The position numbers and the translations under genes are program-made. From Fibrobacteria bacterium AD312 (lineage in GTDB: Bacteria > Fibrobacterota > Fibrobacteria > Fibrobacterales > Fibrobacteraceae), in contig LIUM01000010.1 in assembly GCA_001462345.1 (NCBI GenBank), positions 1 to 64,000 of the forward strand: a stretch of 64,000 nucleotides of DNA. The letters run 5' to 3'. The notes beneath the pieces are model-generated. The model made no database searches, was not told the DNA's origin, and saw nothing but the letters and a program-made list of their open reading frames with translations. Positions within the stretch are counted from its first letter, which is position 1, and every line of letters begins with the position of its first letter. This document shows positions 49,313 through 57,714 of the stretch, in pieces.

Positions 49313-49498
49313 TTACTCCGGTACTTCTAAAACAGGTTGAGAGCCTATCCATTCTACAGACTTAGAATCATCAACAAAAATATTGTTTAGGATTGCTAAA
49401 ACAACACAAAAAACGCCTAAAATAATGAGCATTTTCCAGTTCAAGCTTTTGATGTATTGAAAAACAATTGTTTTTATTTTGCAGATGTTTTTTTTCAT
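49313..49498 (-). CDS. Small single-pass membrane protein
   Basis: 61 residues: positively charged N-terminus, one membrane helix (MLIILGVFCVVLAILNN) and a 20-residue periplasmic tail (VEWIGSQPVLEVPE). The ribosome binding site of the MauE-like gene lies in its last codons and its stop is 2 bases before that gene's ATG, which argues for a real translated gene. The start is uncertain; ATGs at 49498 and 49534 lack a Shine-Dalgarno. The tail ends where a rhodanese-like domain might be expected, so it could be a truncated protein. Confidence 0.45.
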   Translation of the reverse strand: MKKNICKIKTIVFQYIKSLNWKMLIILGVFCVVLAILNNIFVDDSKSVEWIGSQPVLEVPE

Positions 49499-49730
49499 AT
49501 ACACAAAATAACAAATTGATTTTATGAAAACCATATTTTGAAAAATAATCGCCCAATAAAAAATCTCAATAGGGCACTTTCTCGAATGGATCAAGTAATT
49601 GTAGGTGTGAATGAATTTTTTGAGGAACCCAACACTTCATTTGCCATTTAATAGAAGTGCTTACGTTTTTTTTCTTATCGAATCAAGAAAAACGGCTTCA
49701 TTTTTTTCTGTTTTCACATACAGATTCAAA

Positions 49731-49764
49731 TAAAAAAAGAGCAAAAAATTTATTTTTTTTGCTC
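49731..49764 (-). terminator. Terminator of metG
   Basis: On the minus strand GAGCAAAAAA / TTTTTTGCTC form a stem followed by TTTTTTTATTT, 27 bp after the metG stop. The rest of 49499-49730 shows no gene. Confidence 0.75.
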
Positions 49765-49790
49765 CTAAGTAATAATATTGAATTCAGATT

Positions 49791-51842
49791 TTAGTGGACA
49801 GAGGCTTCGTCTTTGACATCGCAAGAAACTGGTGTCCCATTAAATTCAAGACGATTATCGTTACAGAAAATAGTATTGTCTTTAACGTAAAGAGATATTT
49901 TGTCGAAGTCTTTTATTTTTAATTCTCTGCTTTCAGAAGGTGTAATTCCTTTAAATAAAGCTCTAGCACCAATTTTTGTATTGGCTGGTGGAGCTACCAG
50001 AACGGCTTTCCCTTCTTCACCATCTCCAGCGAGGAGCATTCCCATGCTCATAATCCCGCGAAGCGGTGCTGGTTTTAAATTGGAAAAAAGTAAAATTAGG
50101 CGGTCTTGAAGTTCATCTTTAGAATAGCTTTTTTTAAGCCCAGAACAAATCGTCCGAACTTCACTTTCGCCTGCATCGACTTTTAATACGTAAAGACTTT
50201 CGGCGTCAGGATGATCTTCTACAGAAATGATTTTGGCGCATCTAAGATCTAATAAGGAAGGTACATCTGTTGCAAGTATTGGTTTATTTTGTTCTTTTGT
50301 TTTTGGTGGTGGAGGTGGAGCTTTTTCCACTTCAATTCTTGGGAATAAAGGATTCCCTTCTCCAAAGGATTCTCCACCTTGGAATTTGCCCCAGTGAAGA
50401 TCTTTTTCACCTTCACAAGTAGTACCGAGCATGGCTAAGCCTTCTATAGTTTTAGTAGGCATAACAGGCCATAAAAAGCATAATGATAAACGAACGGCTT
50501 CGGCAGCAGTAAATAGAACAGTGGCGAGTTCGTCTTTGGCTGAATCATCCTTCGCTAGTTTCCATGGAGCTTTAATTTCGAGATAGCGATTGATTCCTCG
50601 AACAAGACTCATAATATCTTCAATCACTTGAGACAACTTGACTTGAGTAATCCCTGAAAAAACTTGTTCTTTAACTTGATTAGCAAGAGTGATTAATTCT
50701 TGAGCAGGTGCATCTATTTGAGTTGCCTTTGGAAGCTTGCCTTCAAAGTTCGTTAGAACTAAACGATGGACTCGGTTCAATACATTACCCAAATCATTAG
50801 CTAAATCACTGTTGATTCGACGCTTAAAAGCATCATCACTAAAAGTACAATCTTGACCCACCACCATTTCTCTTGCAAGAAAATAGCGAAATGCGTCAAC
50901 TCCAAATTGTTCCATGTAATCCATTGGATTTACGCCTGTGCCGCTGGATTTACTCATTTTTGACCCACCAGTCAACCACCAACCATGTGCTAAAACATGC
51001 TTTGGTAAAGGGATTTCAAGAGCCATAAGCATGGTTGGCCAGTAGACGCAATGCGTCGTAAGAATATCTTTCCCTATTAAATGATAAGAAGCAGGCCAAA
51101 TAGGTTCTCCATTCTCATAAGTTCTATCTCTAACGCCACTAACATAGTTGATTAGAGCATCAAACCAAACGTAGGTCACATATTCATCATCAAATGGAAG
51201 GGGAATTCCCCAGTTTAAACGAGATTTAGGGCGGCTAATGCAAAGATCATTAAGCGGTTGTTTTAAGAATCCTAAAATTTCGTTTCTACGATAATCAGGA
51301 AGAATCCAATCAGGATTTTCTTCAAGATGAGTAATCAATCGTTGTTGATACATTCCCATTTTAAAGAAATAATTTTTTTCTTTTAACCATTCGACAGGGC
51401 GTCCACTGATGGGGTCCTTGCTATCGACAAGTTCTTCTTCACTAAAAAAACGTTCTTCACCGACAGAATACCAACCTTCGTATTCTTTGGAGTAAATTTC
51501 ACCTTTATCCCAAAGCTTTTGTAAGCATTCTCTGACAAATTGCTTGTGGTCTGCATCTGTTGTTCGAATAAAATAGTCATAATTAATATCCATTTTATTC
51601 CAGAGATTTTTAAACCGAAGATTGTACTCATCAACATGGGTTTGTGGGTCTACTTGTCTTTTAGCGGCCGCTTGCTGCACTTTTTGTCCATGTTCATCTG
51701 TACCAGTTAGAAAAAAGGTTTGATAACCGATTAGTTTATGAAAACGTGTTAAAATATCGGCTAAAACAGTAGTATAAGAATGCCCAATATGAGGGGCGTC
51801 ATTAACGTAATAAATTGGGGTAGTGATGTAAAAGTTTTTCAT
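49791..51842 (-). CDS. metG: Methionyl-tRNA synthetase
   Basis: Charges tRNA-Met. 683 residues: class I Rossmann domain with TTPIYYVNDAPHIGH (HIGH at 18-21), GTDEHGQKV, KMSKS near 296, anticodon-binding helical domain, a proline-rich linker (PPPPPK near 532) and a C-terminal tRNA-binding EMAP-II/Trbp111-like domain (about 560-660; DLRCAKI, HPDAESLYVLKVD). A zinc knuckle in the connective peptide is not evident (SVGEERFFSEEELVD), as in zinc-free forms. No Shine-Dalgarno; TACATT ends 6 nt before the ATG. Confidence 0.95.
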   Translation of the reverse strand: MKNFYITTPIYYVNDAPHIGHSYTTVLADILTRFHKLIGYQTFFLTGTDEHGQKVQQAAAKRQVDPQTHVDEYNLRFKNLWNKMDINYDYFIRTTDADHKQFVRECLQKLWDKGEIYSKEYEGWYSVGEERFFSEEELVDSKDPISGRPVEWLKEKNYFFKMGMYQQRLITHLEENPDWILPDYRRNEILGFLKQPLNDLCISRPKSRLNWGIPLPFDDEYVTYVWFDALINYVSGVRDRTYENGEPIWPASYHLIGKDILTTHCVYWPTMLMALEIPLPKHVLAHGWWLTGGSKMSKSSGTGVNPMDYMEQFGVDAFRYFLAREMVVGQDCTFSDDAFKRRINSDLANDLGNVLNRVHRLVLTNFEGKLPKATQIDAPAQELITLANQVKEQVFSGITQVKLSQVIEDIMSLVRGINRYLEIKAPWKLAKDDSAKDELATVLFTAAEAVRLSLCFLWPVMPTKTIEGLAMLGTTCEGEKDLHWGKFQGGESFGEGNPLFPRIEVEKAPPPPPKTKEQNKPILATDVPSLLDLRCAKIISVEDHPDAESLYVLKVDAGESEVRTICSGLKKSYSKDELQDRLILLFSNLKPAPLRGIMSMGMLLAGDGEEGKAVLVAPPANTKIGARALFKGITPSESRELKIKDFDKISLYVKDNTIFCNDNRLEFNGTPVSCDVKDEASVH

Positions 51843-51854
51843 AGTGCAAATGTA
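51843..51854 (-). promoter_or_regulatory. -10-like hexamer abutting metG start
   Basis: TACATT (plus-strand 51849-51854) ends 6 nt before the metG ATG on the minus strand. A -35 element would have to fall inside the terminator hairpin of the upstream gene. Confidence 0.4.
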
Positions 51855-51856
51855 GA

Positions 51857-51889
51857 AAAAGAAAAAGCTTCCTGCAAAAGGAAGCTTTT
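51857..51889 (-). terminator. Terminator of the porin-like gene
   Basis: AAAAGCTTCC / GGAAGCTTTT, 10-bp perfect stem with a 7-nt loop, followed on the minus strand by TTTTTCTTTTTC. It ends only a few bases before the presumed metG -10. Confidence 0.85.
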
Positions 51890-51922
51890 AAATGATTTAT
51901 ATAAAAAGTCTTATTTGATTAT

Positions 51923-53446
51923 TTAGTTAATACGACCAATCAAATTACCATTGATGACCCAGTCTTTTGAACTTCCAAAACTATGGCAACCAGCAGATAG
52001 GGTGAAACGATTTGTAAGATCTTTTTCGATATAGAAGGCGCCAAGAACGTCTTTAACGTGTTTTGAATTCGTTTGGTATTTTGTATCTATACGATCGGAA
52101 ATGTATTCTGCTTCCAGAATGATTCTGTCTACAGCAGTATTTTTAAGCATTAGACCACCAGTTACAGGCATTTTCCAATCGACAACCACATCTCTTTCTC
52201 TGGTAATATTCTGATCATTTTTATAAAGTTCTGTGGAATCTCCACCTAAACCAAGCATAGCAACTTCACCAAATAAGAATAATTTGTCTTCAATGATAGG
52301 AATGTTTACTTTTAGAGAAACATTGGTGCGAACATCACTATTATGGTCTTTAACTTTATCAAAAATATTTGTACGTAAAGCAAGATCAATATCCAGAGCT
52401 TCAATAGAAGATAATTCACGGAAATGAGCTACGAAACGAAGATCGCCTGTATTTAAGTACGGGCCAGTGCTAATTAAAGCTAGGTCTATAGAGAGATTTT
52501 CTGTAGGAGTAAATCCAAATTGGAACATGTTTTCTGAGGCAAAAGTAGATTTGAATCCATTTAAATAACCATCAACATAGCCACCAAAATAATCTCCGTT
52601 TTTACTTGTATTTTCCCAACGGCCTAATTTGAAATTAAAATATTTTGTACGTTGCCATGCCCATGCTTCTTTGAGCTCAATCACATCGATTACTTCTGTT
52701 TTGCTTGTATAATTTTCATCTGTTTTATTGTCAATTAAATCGCCAGGATAAACAGATAAGGCTACTTTACCATCAAAGTTTTCTGATTGAGTGAAAAAAG
52801 AAAGGTTGGCACGACCAGTCCATTCTTCAAAGTTGTTTTTACTAGTGTCTTTTTCTGATGCCCAAAGCACTTTCCCTGCTTGAATTTCAAAATCAGAATT
52901 CATGTCAAACTTGAAAGCACCTGCTGTAATAAGAGGAGCTTTTTTAGCTTTTATTTTTTTAACCTTTTTAGCTTTCTTCTTTTTTTGAGTTGTGGCTTTT
53001 GCAGCGGTGTCAATAGCAGCGGTTTCGATTGCAGGTGTTGCTTTGGCAGTAGAGTCAACAGTAGCCGTTTCAGTGGCAGGAGTGGCTTCTGCATTTGCTG
53101 TTGTATCTACAGTTGTGGTATCAGTTACAGGAGCTGCTTCGGCTTGCTTAGTAGAGTCGACAGCAACAGGTTTAGCAGCAGGAGCTGCTTCGGCTTGCTT
53201 AGTAGAGTCGACAGCAACAGGTTTAGCAGCAGGAGCTGCTTCGGCTTGCTTAGTAGAGTCCACAGCAACAGGTTTAGCAGCAGGTGCAGGTGTTGCGGTT
53301 TTTGCAGCAGGAGCAGGTGTTGCGGTTTTTGCAGCAGGAGCTACAGTCGTGGTTTTTGTGGTTGAAGTTTCTTTAACTGGAGTTGCTGGTTCTGCAGCTA
53401 GAGCAAATGTGGTTAATAATAGGGAAATAAAAAGTGTTTTTTTCAT
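51923..53446 (-). CDS. Porin-like outer-membrane protein with Ala/Pro-rich repeats
   Basis: 507 residues. Signal peptide (1-17, ALA-A), then a long low-complexity region (about 18-150) of Ala/Pro/Thr/Val: two 9-residue units (TATPAPAAK) and three 17-residue units (AAPAAKPVAVDSTKQAE), followed by degenerate copies and a Lys-rich patch (KKKKAKKVKKIKAKK, about 152-168). The remaining 330 residues are alternating amphipathic strands (FKLGRWENTS, GFTPTENLSIDLALIS, RFTLSAGCHSFG) as in a porin or alginate-export-like barrel. The basic repeat region may bind peptidoglycan or polysaccharide. GGAG 7 nt before the ATG; monocistronic. Confidence 0.72.
   Translation of the reverse strand: MKKTLFISLLLTTFALAAEPATPVKETSTTKTTTVAPAAKTATPAPAAKTATPAPAAKPVAVDSTKQAEAAPAAKPVAVDSTKQAEAAPAAKPVAVDSTKQAEAAPVTDTTTVDTTANAEATPATETATVDSTAKATPAIETAAIDTAAKATTQKKKKAKKVKKIKAKKAPLITAGAFKFDMNSDFEIQAGKVLWASEKDTSKNNFEEWTGRANLSFFTQSENFDGKVALSVYPGDLIDNKTDENYTSKTEVIDVIELKEAWAWQRTKYFNFKLGRWENTSKNGDYFGGYVDGYLNGFKSTFASENMFQFGFTPTENLSIDLALISTGPYLNTGDLRFVAHFRELSSIEALDIDLALRTNIFDKVKDHNSDVRTNVSLKVNIPIIEDKLFLFGEVAMLGLGGDSTELYKNDQNITRERDVVVDWKMPVTGGLMLKNTAVDRIILEAEYISDRIDTKYQTNSKHVKDVLGAFYIEKDLTNRFTLSAGCHSFGSSKDWVINGNLIGRIN
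53130..53336 (-). repeat. In-gene tandem repeats: 3 x 51 bp and 2 x 27 bp
   Basis: Near-identical 51-bp units start at 53130, 53181 and 53232 (a GTCGAC to GTCCAC change marks the third), followed by two 27-bp units at 53283 and 53310. All keep the reading frame of the porin-like gene. The nearly perfect DNA identity suggests recent expansion or ongoing copy-number change. Confidence 0.92.
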
Positions 53447-53547
53447 ATTTGGTCTCCTTAGTAAAGCATAATGTAAATTTTAGTAAAAAAAAGGTTTTTT
53501 TATTTATATGAAAGATTAAAAAGACTCTAAAATATTATGTTCTTGTT

Positions 53548-54555
53548 ATGATTCTTAAAAAAATACTTTTGTTTATTTGTTTTATAACGGTTTTTAGTTT
53601 TTCTCAGAATTTGAATGTTTATCGTAAATCTACAGATTCATCGGCTGTTTTAGGGGTGCTAAATCATTCTGATTGGGTTAAAGAACAGCCTATTCCTGTA
53701 AAAAAAATCAAGAAAACATATTATGTTAAGGATAAAAAAGGCCGTAAAACAAAAAAAGTGAAGTATGAAACAGTGACTTCTAACGAGCCTCCTCGTTTTG
53801 TTCCTGTAAAATGTAAGTATGGTTCAGGCTATGTCAATAGGGCTGATCTCGCTCGTTTTTTTGAACGAACGATGGACATCAGTGGAACTTATTCTTCAGA
53901 AACGGGGTCTGCTGTTTTACGAAAATCTCCAAATTCACCAGGTAAATTTTCTTTAGTTATCTTAAATGGATCCGATAGAGAACGTGCTGAATTTGAGGTA
54001 GGTAATTTGGAGGTGAAAGAAGCTAATGGCCATAGTCGCTTTCGTTTTCAAGAACCAGATTGCCGTTTAGATATTGATTTATTTCAGAGAAAACTAAAAA
54101 TTTTGCAAACGGGTTGCGAAGCTTATTCTACAAGTAATTATAAGCTTGCTGGAGAGTATAATAACTATACAGAGACAATTCGTCGAGCGGAGACATTTCA
54201 ATTCCCAGAGACTAAATTCACTTTCAAAAAATTTTTATGGTGTCCAGAGGGCCCTGATTCTTGTGAAAAGACTAAGGATGAAAATGGTAATGTGGAGATT
54301 GTTTGGAGCGTCAATGGGGAGGGCATGATCGAACGTCGTAGTGGAGATCAAATTCATACATATCGTCCTTATGAACGAATGATTCCTAATAGGAACGATT
54401 TTTATGATGGAGAAAAGCCAATTGCGCTTAAAACAAAGCGTACGGATATGTCTAGTGAATGGATGCTTTGGCTATATTTCCCAAAAGCAGAGCGGTTTAA
54501 AATGGTTCGCATGGGAACAAGAGCCGATGCTGCTTACACTGAAATTTACGAGTAA
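53548..54555 (+). CDS. Exported protein with bacterial SH3-like domain
   Basis: 335 residues: signal peptide (1-19, FSFS-Q), then an SH3b-like domain (about 20-105; LNVYRKSTDSSAVLGVLNHSDW and GYVNRADLARFF) interrupted by a Lys-rich loop, and a larger beta-rich C-terminal part (about 110-335) that I do not recognise. SH3b domains bind peptidoglycan or proteins in the envelope. There is no clear Shine-Dalgarno. The PIN-like gene starts 2 bases after its stop. Confidence 0.6.
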   Translation: MILKKILLFICFITVFSFSQNLNVYRKSTDSSAVLGVLNHSDWVKEQPIPVKKIKKTYYVKDKKGRKTKKVKYETVTSNEPPRFVPVKCKYGSGYVNRADLARFFERTMDISGTYSSETGSAVLRKSPNSPGKFSLVILNGSDRERAEFEVGNLEVKEANGHSRFRFQEPDCRLDIDLFQRKLKILQTGCEAYSTSNYKLAGEYNNYTETIRRAETFQFPETKFTFKKFLWCPEGPDSCEKTKDENGNVEIVWSVNGEGMIERRSGDQIHTYRPYERMIPNRNDFYDGEKPIALKTKRTDMSSEWMLWLYFPKAERFKMVRMGTRADAAYTEIYE

Positions 54556-54557
54556 AA

Positions 54558-55001
54558 ATGAAACAGATAGAAAAAGTCAGGCATTTATTTATTGACGTAT
54601 CTCCAATTGAGAGGCTCTTGGAATTTAGTACTCCTTATTACCCAGTAGTCTCTGAAGTTCTTGATATCGTGTATGAAAAAAAAATAAAAATGATTGTTTC
54701 TTCTATGACTTTACATCGAGTGGCCTTTAAGGCTTTCTCCACCCAAAATGATGTTTTAGTTCGTCAATATAGAGAATTTTTTACTCGATCTGATTTGCTT
54801 TATCTTCGAGAAGTAGACTCTGATATTGCTTTAAAAGCGGCAGAATTTCAAGCAAAGTTTTCTTTAGATGTGGAAGAATCTATTCAGCTCGCAACTGCAT
54901 TTTGGAGCGGTGCTGATGGGGTTCTTACAGAAAAACAAGAATGGAAAAATTACTTAGACGTTTCTGTCATTACATTACAAGATTTGCTTGCTTCGAATTA
55001 A
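54558..55001 (+). CDS. PIN-like domain protein with altered active site
   Basis: 147 residues resembling the PIN nuclease fold: LFIDVSPIERLL with D13 in the first acidic position, SSMTLHRVAFKAF where a glutamate is usual (here H53/R54), ESIQLATAFWSGAD in place of DAIHLATA, and LTEKQEW where LTND is usual. At least two acidic metal ligands are replaced, so catalytic activity is doubtful. No antitoxin-like gene adjoins; the upstream partner is the exported SH3b protein. Confidence 0.6.
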   Translation: MKQIEKVRHLFIDVSPIERLLEFSTPYYPVVSEVLDIVYEKKIKMIVSSMTLHRVAFKAFSTQNDVLVRQYREFFTRSDLLYLREVDSDIALKAAEFQAKFSLDVEESIQLATAFWSGADGVLTEKQEWKNYLDVSVITLQDLLASN

Positions 55002-55192
55002 GTTCATTATACTCAATTCATTTGAAATTATATCGTTCTAAAAGCCTTATAAGTACGCTGAATTTATTCCTAAATCTTTTTTTAAAGCTTTCTTTCTAAT
55101 TTCTTTTCAAAATAGATTGTTGATTGTATCTATAGTAGAAATTCTATCCATTTTTTTCTTTTGATTACTAAACTTCTATAAAATTTTTAATG

Positions 55193-55205
55193 TACATTAC
55201 GGGGT
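55193..55205 (+). promoter_or_regulatory. -10-like hexamer abutting gamma-carbonic anhydrase start
   Basis: TACATT at 55193-55198 ends 7 nt before the ATG at 55206. A GGGG stands only 1 nt from the ATG and is too close for a normal ribosome binding site. The 190 bases upstream show no gene. Confidence 0.4.
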
Positions 55206-55727
55206 ATGAGTTTTTCTTTAATCAGTTTCAACGGTAAAGTCCCAAAATTGGGTAAAAAGGTCTATTTAGCCGATGGCGTTCGTTTAATTGGTGATATTGA
55301 AATTGGTGACGATTCGTCTGTTTTTTTTAATGCTGTTTTACGGGCAGATATTTCTTCCATTCGTATAGGTTCTCGTACTAATATTCAAGATAATGTTACT
55401 ATACACCTTTCTCACATCAAAGGCATAGAAATTGGAAATGATGTGACTATTGGTCATAACGCTATCTTACATGCTTGTACTATTCAAGATCATTGTTTAA
55501 TTGGAATGGGTGCTATTGTTATGGATGGAGCAATCATCAGAAAAAATTCTGTGGTTGCTGCTGGTGCCTTAGTCACTCCAGATAAGGAATATCCCGAAGG
55601 CTCATTAATCATTGGTGCTCCTGCTCGAATCGGGCGTTCATTAACAGTGGAAGAAATGGAAATGAATGCGAGAGATGCAGCTAATTACGTTATAGTTAAA
55701 GATGAATTGCTTCAAGGATCTGAATGA
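55206..55727 (+). CDS. Gamma-carbonic anhydrase family protein
   Basis: 173-residue left-handed beta-helix of hexapeptide repeats. The family signature RADISSIRIGSRTNIQDN and the three zinc-binding histidines H67, H84 and H89 are in place (TIHLS, IGHNAILH), so a metal site is likely. Family members (YrdA, CaiE, Cam) vary from active carbonic anhydrase to unknown. It couples to the diacylglycerol kinase-like gene by an ATGA overlap. Confidence 0.88.
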   Translation: MSFSLISFNGKVPKLGKKVYLADGVRLIGDIEIGDDSSVFFNAVLRADISSIRIGSRTNIQDNVTIHLSHIKGIEIGNDVTIGHNAILHACTIQDHCLIGMGAIVMDGAIIRKNSVVAAGALVTPDKEYPEGSLIIGAPARIGRSLTVEEMEMNARDAANYVIVKDELLQGSE

Positions 55728-56686
55728 TGTTAAAGTTTATTTTCTTGATTAATCCTATAAGTGGTGGTGGGCAAGGTAAGCTTATCTATAAGTATTTGCC
55801 TGAGATTATGGAGTCTATGGGGTTTCAAGAAGAGGAATGGCGTGCTGAATTTACTCGATCTGAAGATCTTGTTTCTCAAATTGACCACGCCTTAAAGTCT
55901 ACAGAAACTTTAATTGCTGTAGGTGGAGATGGTACTGTTTCGGCTGTTTTTTCAGTTCTGTTAGATTCTTGCGTATCTACTTCTGTAAAAATAGGAGTGA
56001 TTCCTCTTGGTACAGGTAATGATTTAGCTCGAGTTCTTAATCTTTACAAACCTTTTGTAAATAAAGGTCTTCTGTTTCTAGTTCGTAGTTTATTAATGGC
56101 AAACACTCAGCCTTTCGATGTTTGGAAAGTCAATGGAAAACAGGCACTAGCAAATTACTTTTCAAGTGGGATTGATGCTCGAATTGCTCATGACTTTAAT
56201 AAGGCCCGCAGCCAAGGTGAAATTTCTGGCCGTTCTGTTTTAGCTAATAAAATTCATTATGTGAAACGATTTTTTACTGATCGTGATTATTTTTTGTCAA
56301 AAGGTTCTGTTTCGGTTGTTAATTCTAATGGAACAAGTAAAATTTATAATGTTTCTGGCTACAGAACGGTGATTATAGGGAACATTCCTAGTTTTGCAAG
56401 TGGAGCAAATCCGTTTTTAAATTCAAAAATGTCAGACCAGTTGTTAGAAGTAGTATTTGTTCCAAATTTATTTGCTTTTTTAGGAGCTATTCTTTTAGGC
56501 AATATTCCTATTATTGGTTTTTTATACAAGACATATTTTCTAAAAAGCGTAAAAGCTAAATCGATTCTTTTAGAATTAAATCCTTCAGAGTTTCATCAAT
56601 TAGATGGCGAAGATTTAACCCATAAACTCGGCTCAAAAATCACTATAGAATATGGGATGCAAGTACAAATATTATCTTTGAGATAA
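55724..56686 (+). CDS. Diacylglycerol/lipid kinase (YegS/DgkB family)
   Basis: 320 residues with the catalytic-domain motifs LINPISGGGQGK (6-17), VGGDGTVSAVFSVLL (about 66-80), PLGTGNDLARVL and the C-terminal LDGEDL. These lipid kinases phosphorylate diacylglycerol or similar lipids; placed upstream of lipid A genes it fits membrane lipid recycling. A GNAT-like membrane anchor is absent. Two adjacent ATGs (55724, 55727) are possible starts. Confidence 0.85.
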   Translation: MMLKFIFLINPISGGGQGKLIYKYLPEIMESMGFQEEEWRAEFTRSEDLVSQIDHALKSTETLIAVGGDGTVSAVFSVLLDSCVSTSVKIGVIPLGTGNDLARVLNLYKPFVNKGLLFLVRSLLMANTQPFDVWKVNGKQALANYFSSGIDARIAHDFNKARSQGEISGRSVLANKIHYVKRFFTDRDYFLSKGSVSVVNSNGTSKIYNVSGYRTVIIGNIPSFASGANPFLNSKMSDQLLEVVFVPNLFAFLGAILLGNIPIIGFLYKTYFLKSVKAKSILLELNPSEFHQLDGEDLTHKLGSKITIEYGMQVQILSLR

Positions 56687-56743
56687 GAGTTTTTGATAAA
56701 ATCAATATCCGAAGCCGTATTATTAGTATAAGGTCCCATAACG

Positions 56744-57709
56744 ATGAAACCAGTATCTTTATCTGAAATAGAATCTTTTTTTGGTGTAGTTGCAGAAAAA
56801 AAAGAACCTGATTTTATTTTAGAGGGTTTTGCATCTATTGAAAAAGTAACTCCTTCCGATGTTTCTTTTTTTAATTCATCTATTGTTTCTTCTTCACTTA
56901 AATCCTTAAAAGCTGGACTTTTATTTGTTCCTAAAAACTACGAAGATACGTCTGTTCTTGCGAGAGCATTTATGAGAGTAGATAATCCTTATCAATCCAT
57001 GATTTCTTTTATAGAACATTTTCATATTCCTTTTATTTCTTTCCCTTCCTCTAAAATGGCGTCTACTGCGGTGATTCATCCTTCGGCAATCGTGGAAGGC
57101 GTTGTAGGGGAACATTGTCAAATTGGTCCTGGTTGTGTTGTTTCAAAAGGTGCTTTTATTGGAGATAAAACCATATTAGAAGCCAATGTTACTGTTTACC
57201 CCAATGTGATCATTGGTTCGGATTGTATTATTCAAGCGGGTGTAGTTATCGGAAGTCGTGGCTTTGGTTTTTATGAATTTAAGAATGAACGTTTTCCTGT
57301 TCCTCACGTTTCAGGTGTTCGTATAGGTAATTCTTGTGAATTTGGGGCGAACATGGTTGTAGCTTCTGGCTTTTTATCGCCGACAGTCATTGGAAACGAA
57401 TGTCATTTTGATTCTTTTGTACAAATAGGGCATAATTGTACATTAGGAAATCGCATTTATATGGCTTCTCAATCGGGGCTAGGAGGCTCTACGATAGTAG
57501 AAGATGATGTGGAACTTGCTGGTGGTGCTCAAGTGGCAGGACATCTAACGATTGGTAAAGGGGCTCGTGTTGCAGCAAAAGCAGGCGTAACAAAAAATGT
57601 AGCGACAGGTGCAACGGTTGCTGGTTTTCCTGCTATAGACATTGATATTTGGCGAAGAGAAGTGATTGCCATTCGTCAAAAAGCGATGCATAAGAAAAGT
57701 GAGATTTAA
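56744..57709 (+). CDS. lpxD: UDP-3-O-acylglucosamine N-acyltransferase
   Basis: Adds the N-linked acyl chain in lipid A synthesis. N-terminal uridine-binding domain (about 1-100; LKAGLLFVP), then hexapeptide left-handed helix with the catalytic histidine in QIGHNCTLG, the GVVIGSRGFGF loop typical of LpxD, and a C-terminal helix. 321 residues, slightly short. First of lpxD-lpxC-fabZ; spacing to lpxC is 5 bp. Confidence 0.93.
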   Translation: MKPVSLSEIESFFGVVAEKKEPDFILEGFASIEKVTPSDVSFFNSSIVSSSLKSLKAGLLFVPKNYEDTSVLARAFMRVDNPYQSMISFIEHFHIPFISFPSSKMASTAVIHPSAIVEGVVGEHCQIGPGCVVSKGAFIGDKTILEANVTVYPNVIIGSDCIIQAGVVIGSRGFGFYEFKNERFPVPHVSGVRIGNSCEFGANMVVASGFLSPTVIGNECHFDSFVQIGHNCTLGNRIYMASQSGLGGSTIVEDDVELAGGAQVAGHLTIGKGARVAAKAGVTKNVATGATVAGFPAIDIDIWRREVIAIRQKAMHKKSEI

Positions 57710-57714
57710 TCACT

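Noticed and set aside
52880-53471. Plus-strand open frames across the repeat part of the porin-like gene (Cys/Ser/Gly- or Ala/Val-rich)
   Set aside because: Products of the repeats read in reverse; the minus-strand gene has a signal peptide, ribosome binding site and continues into a barrel.
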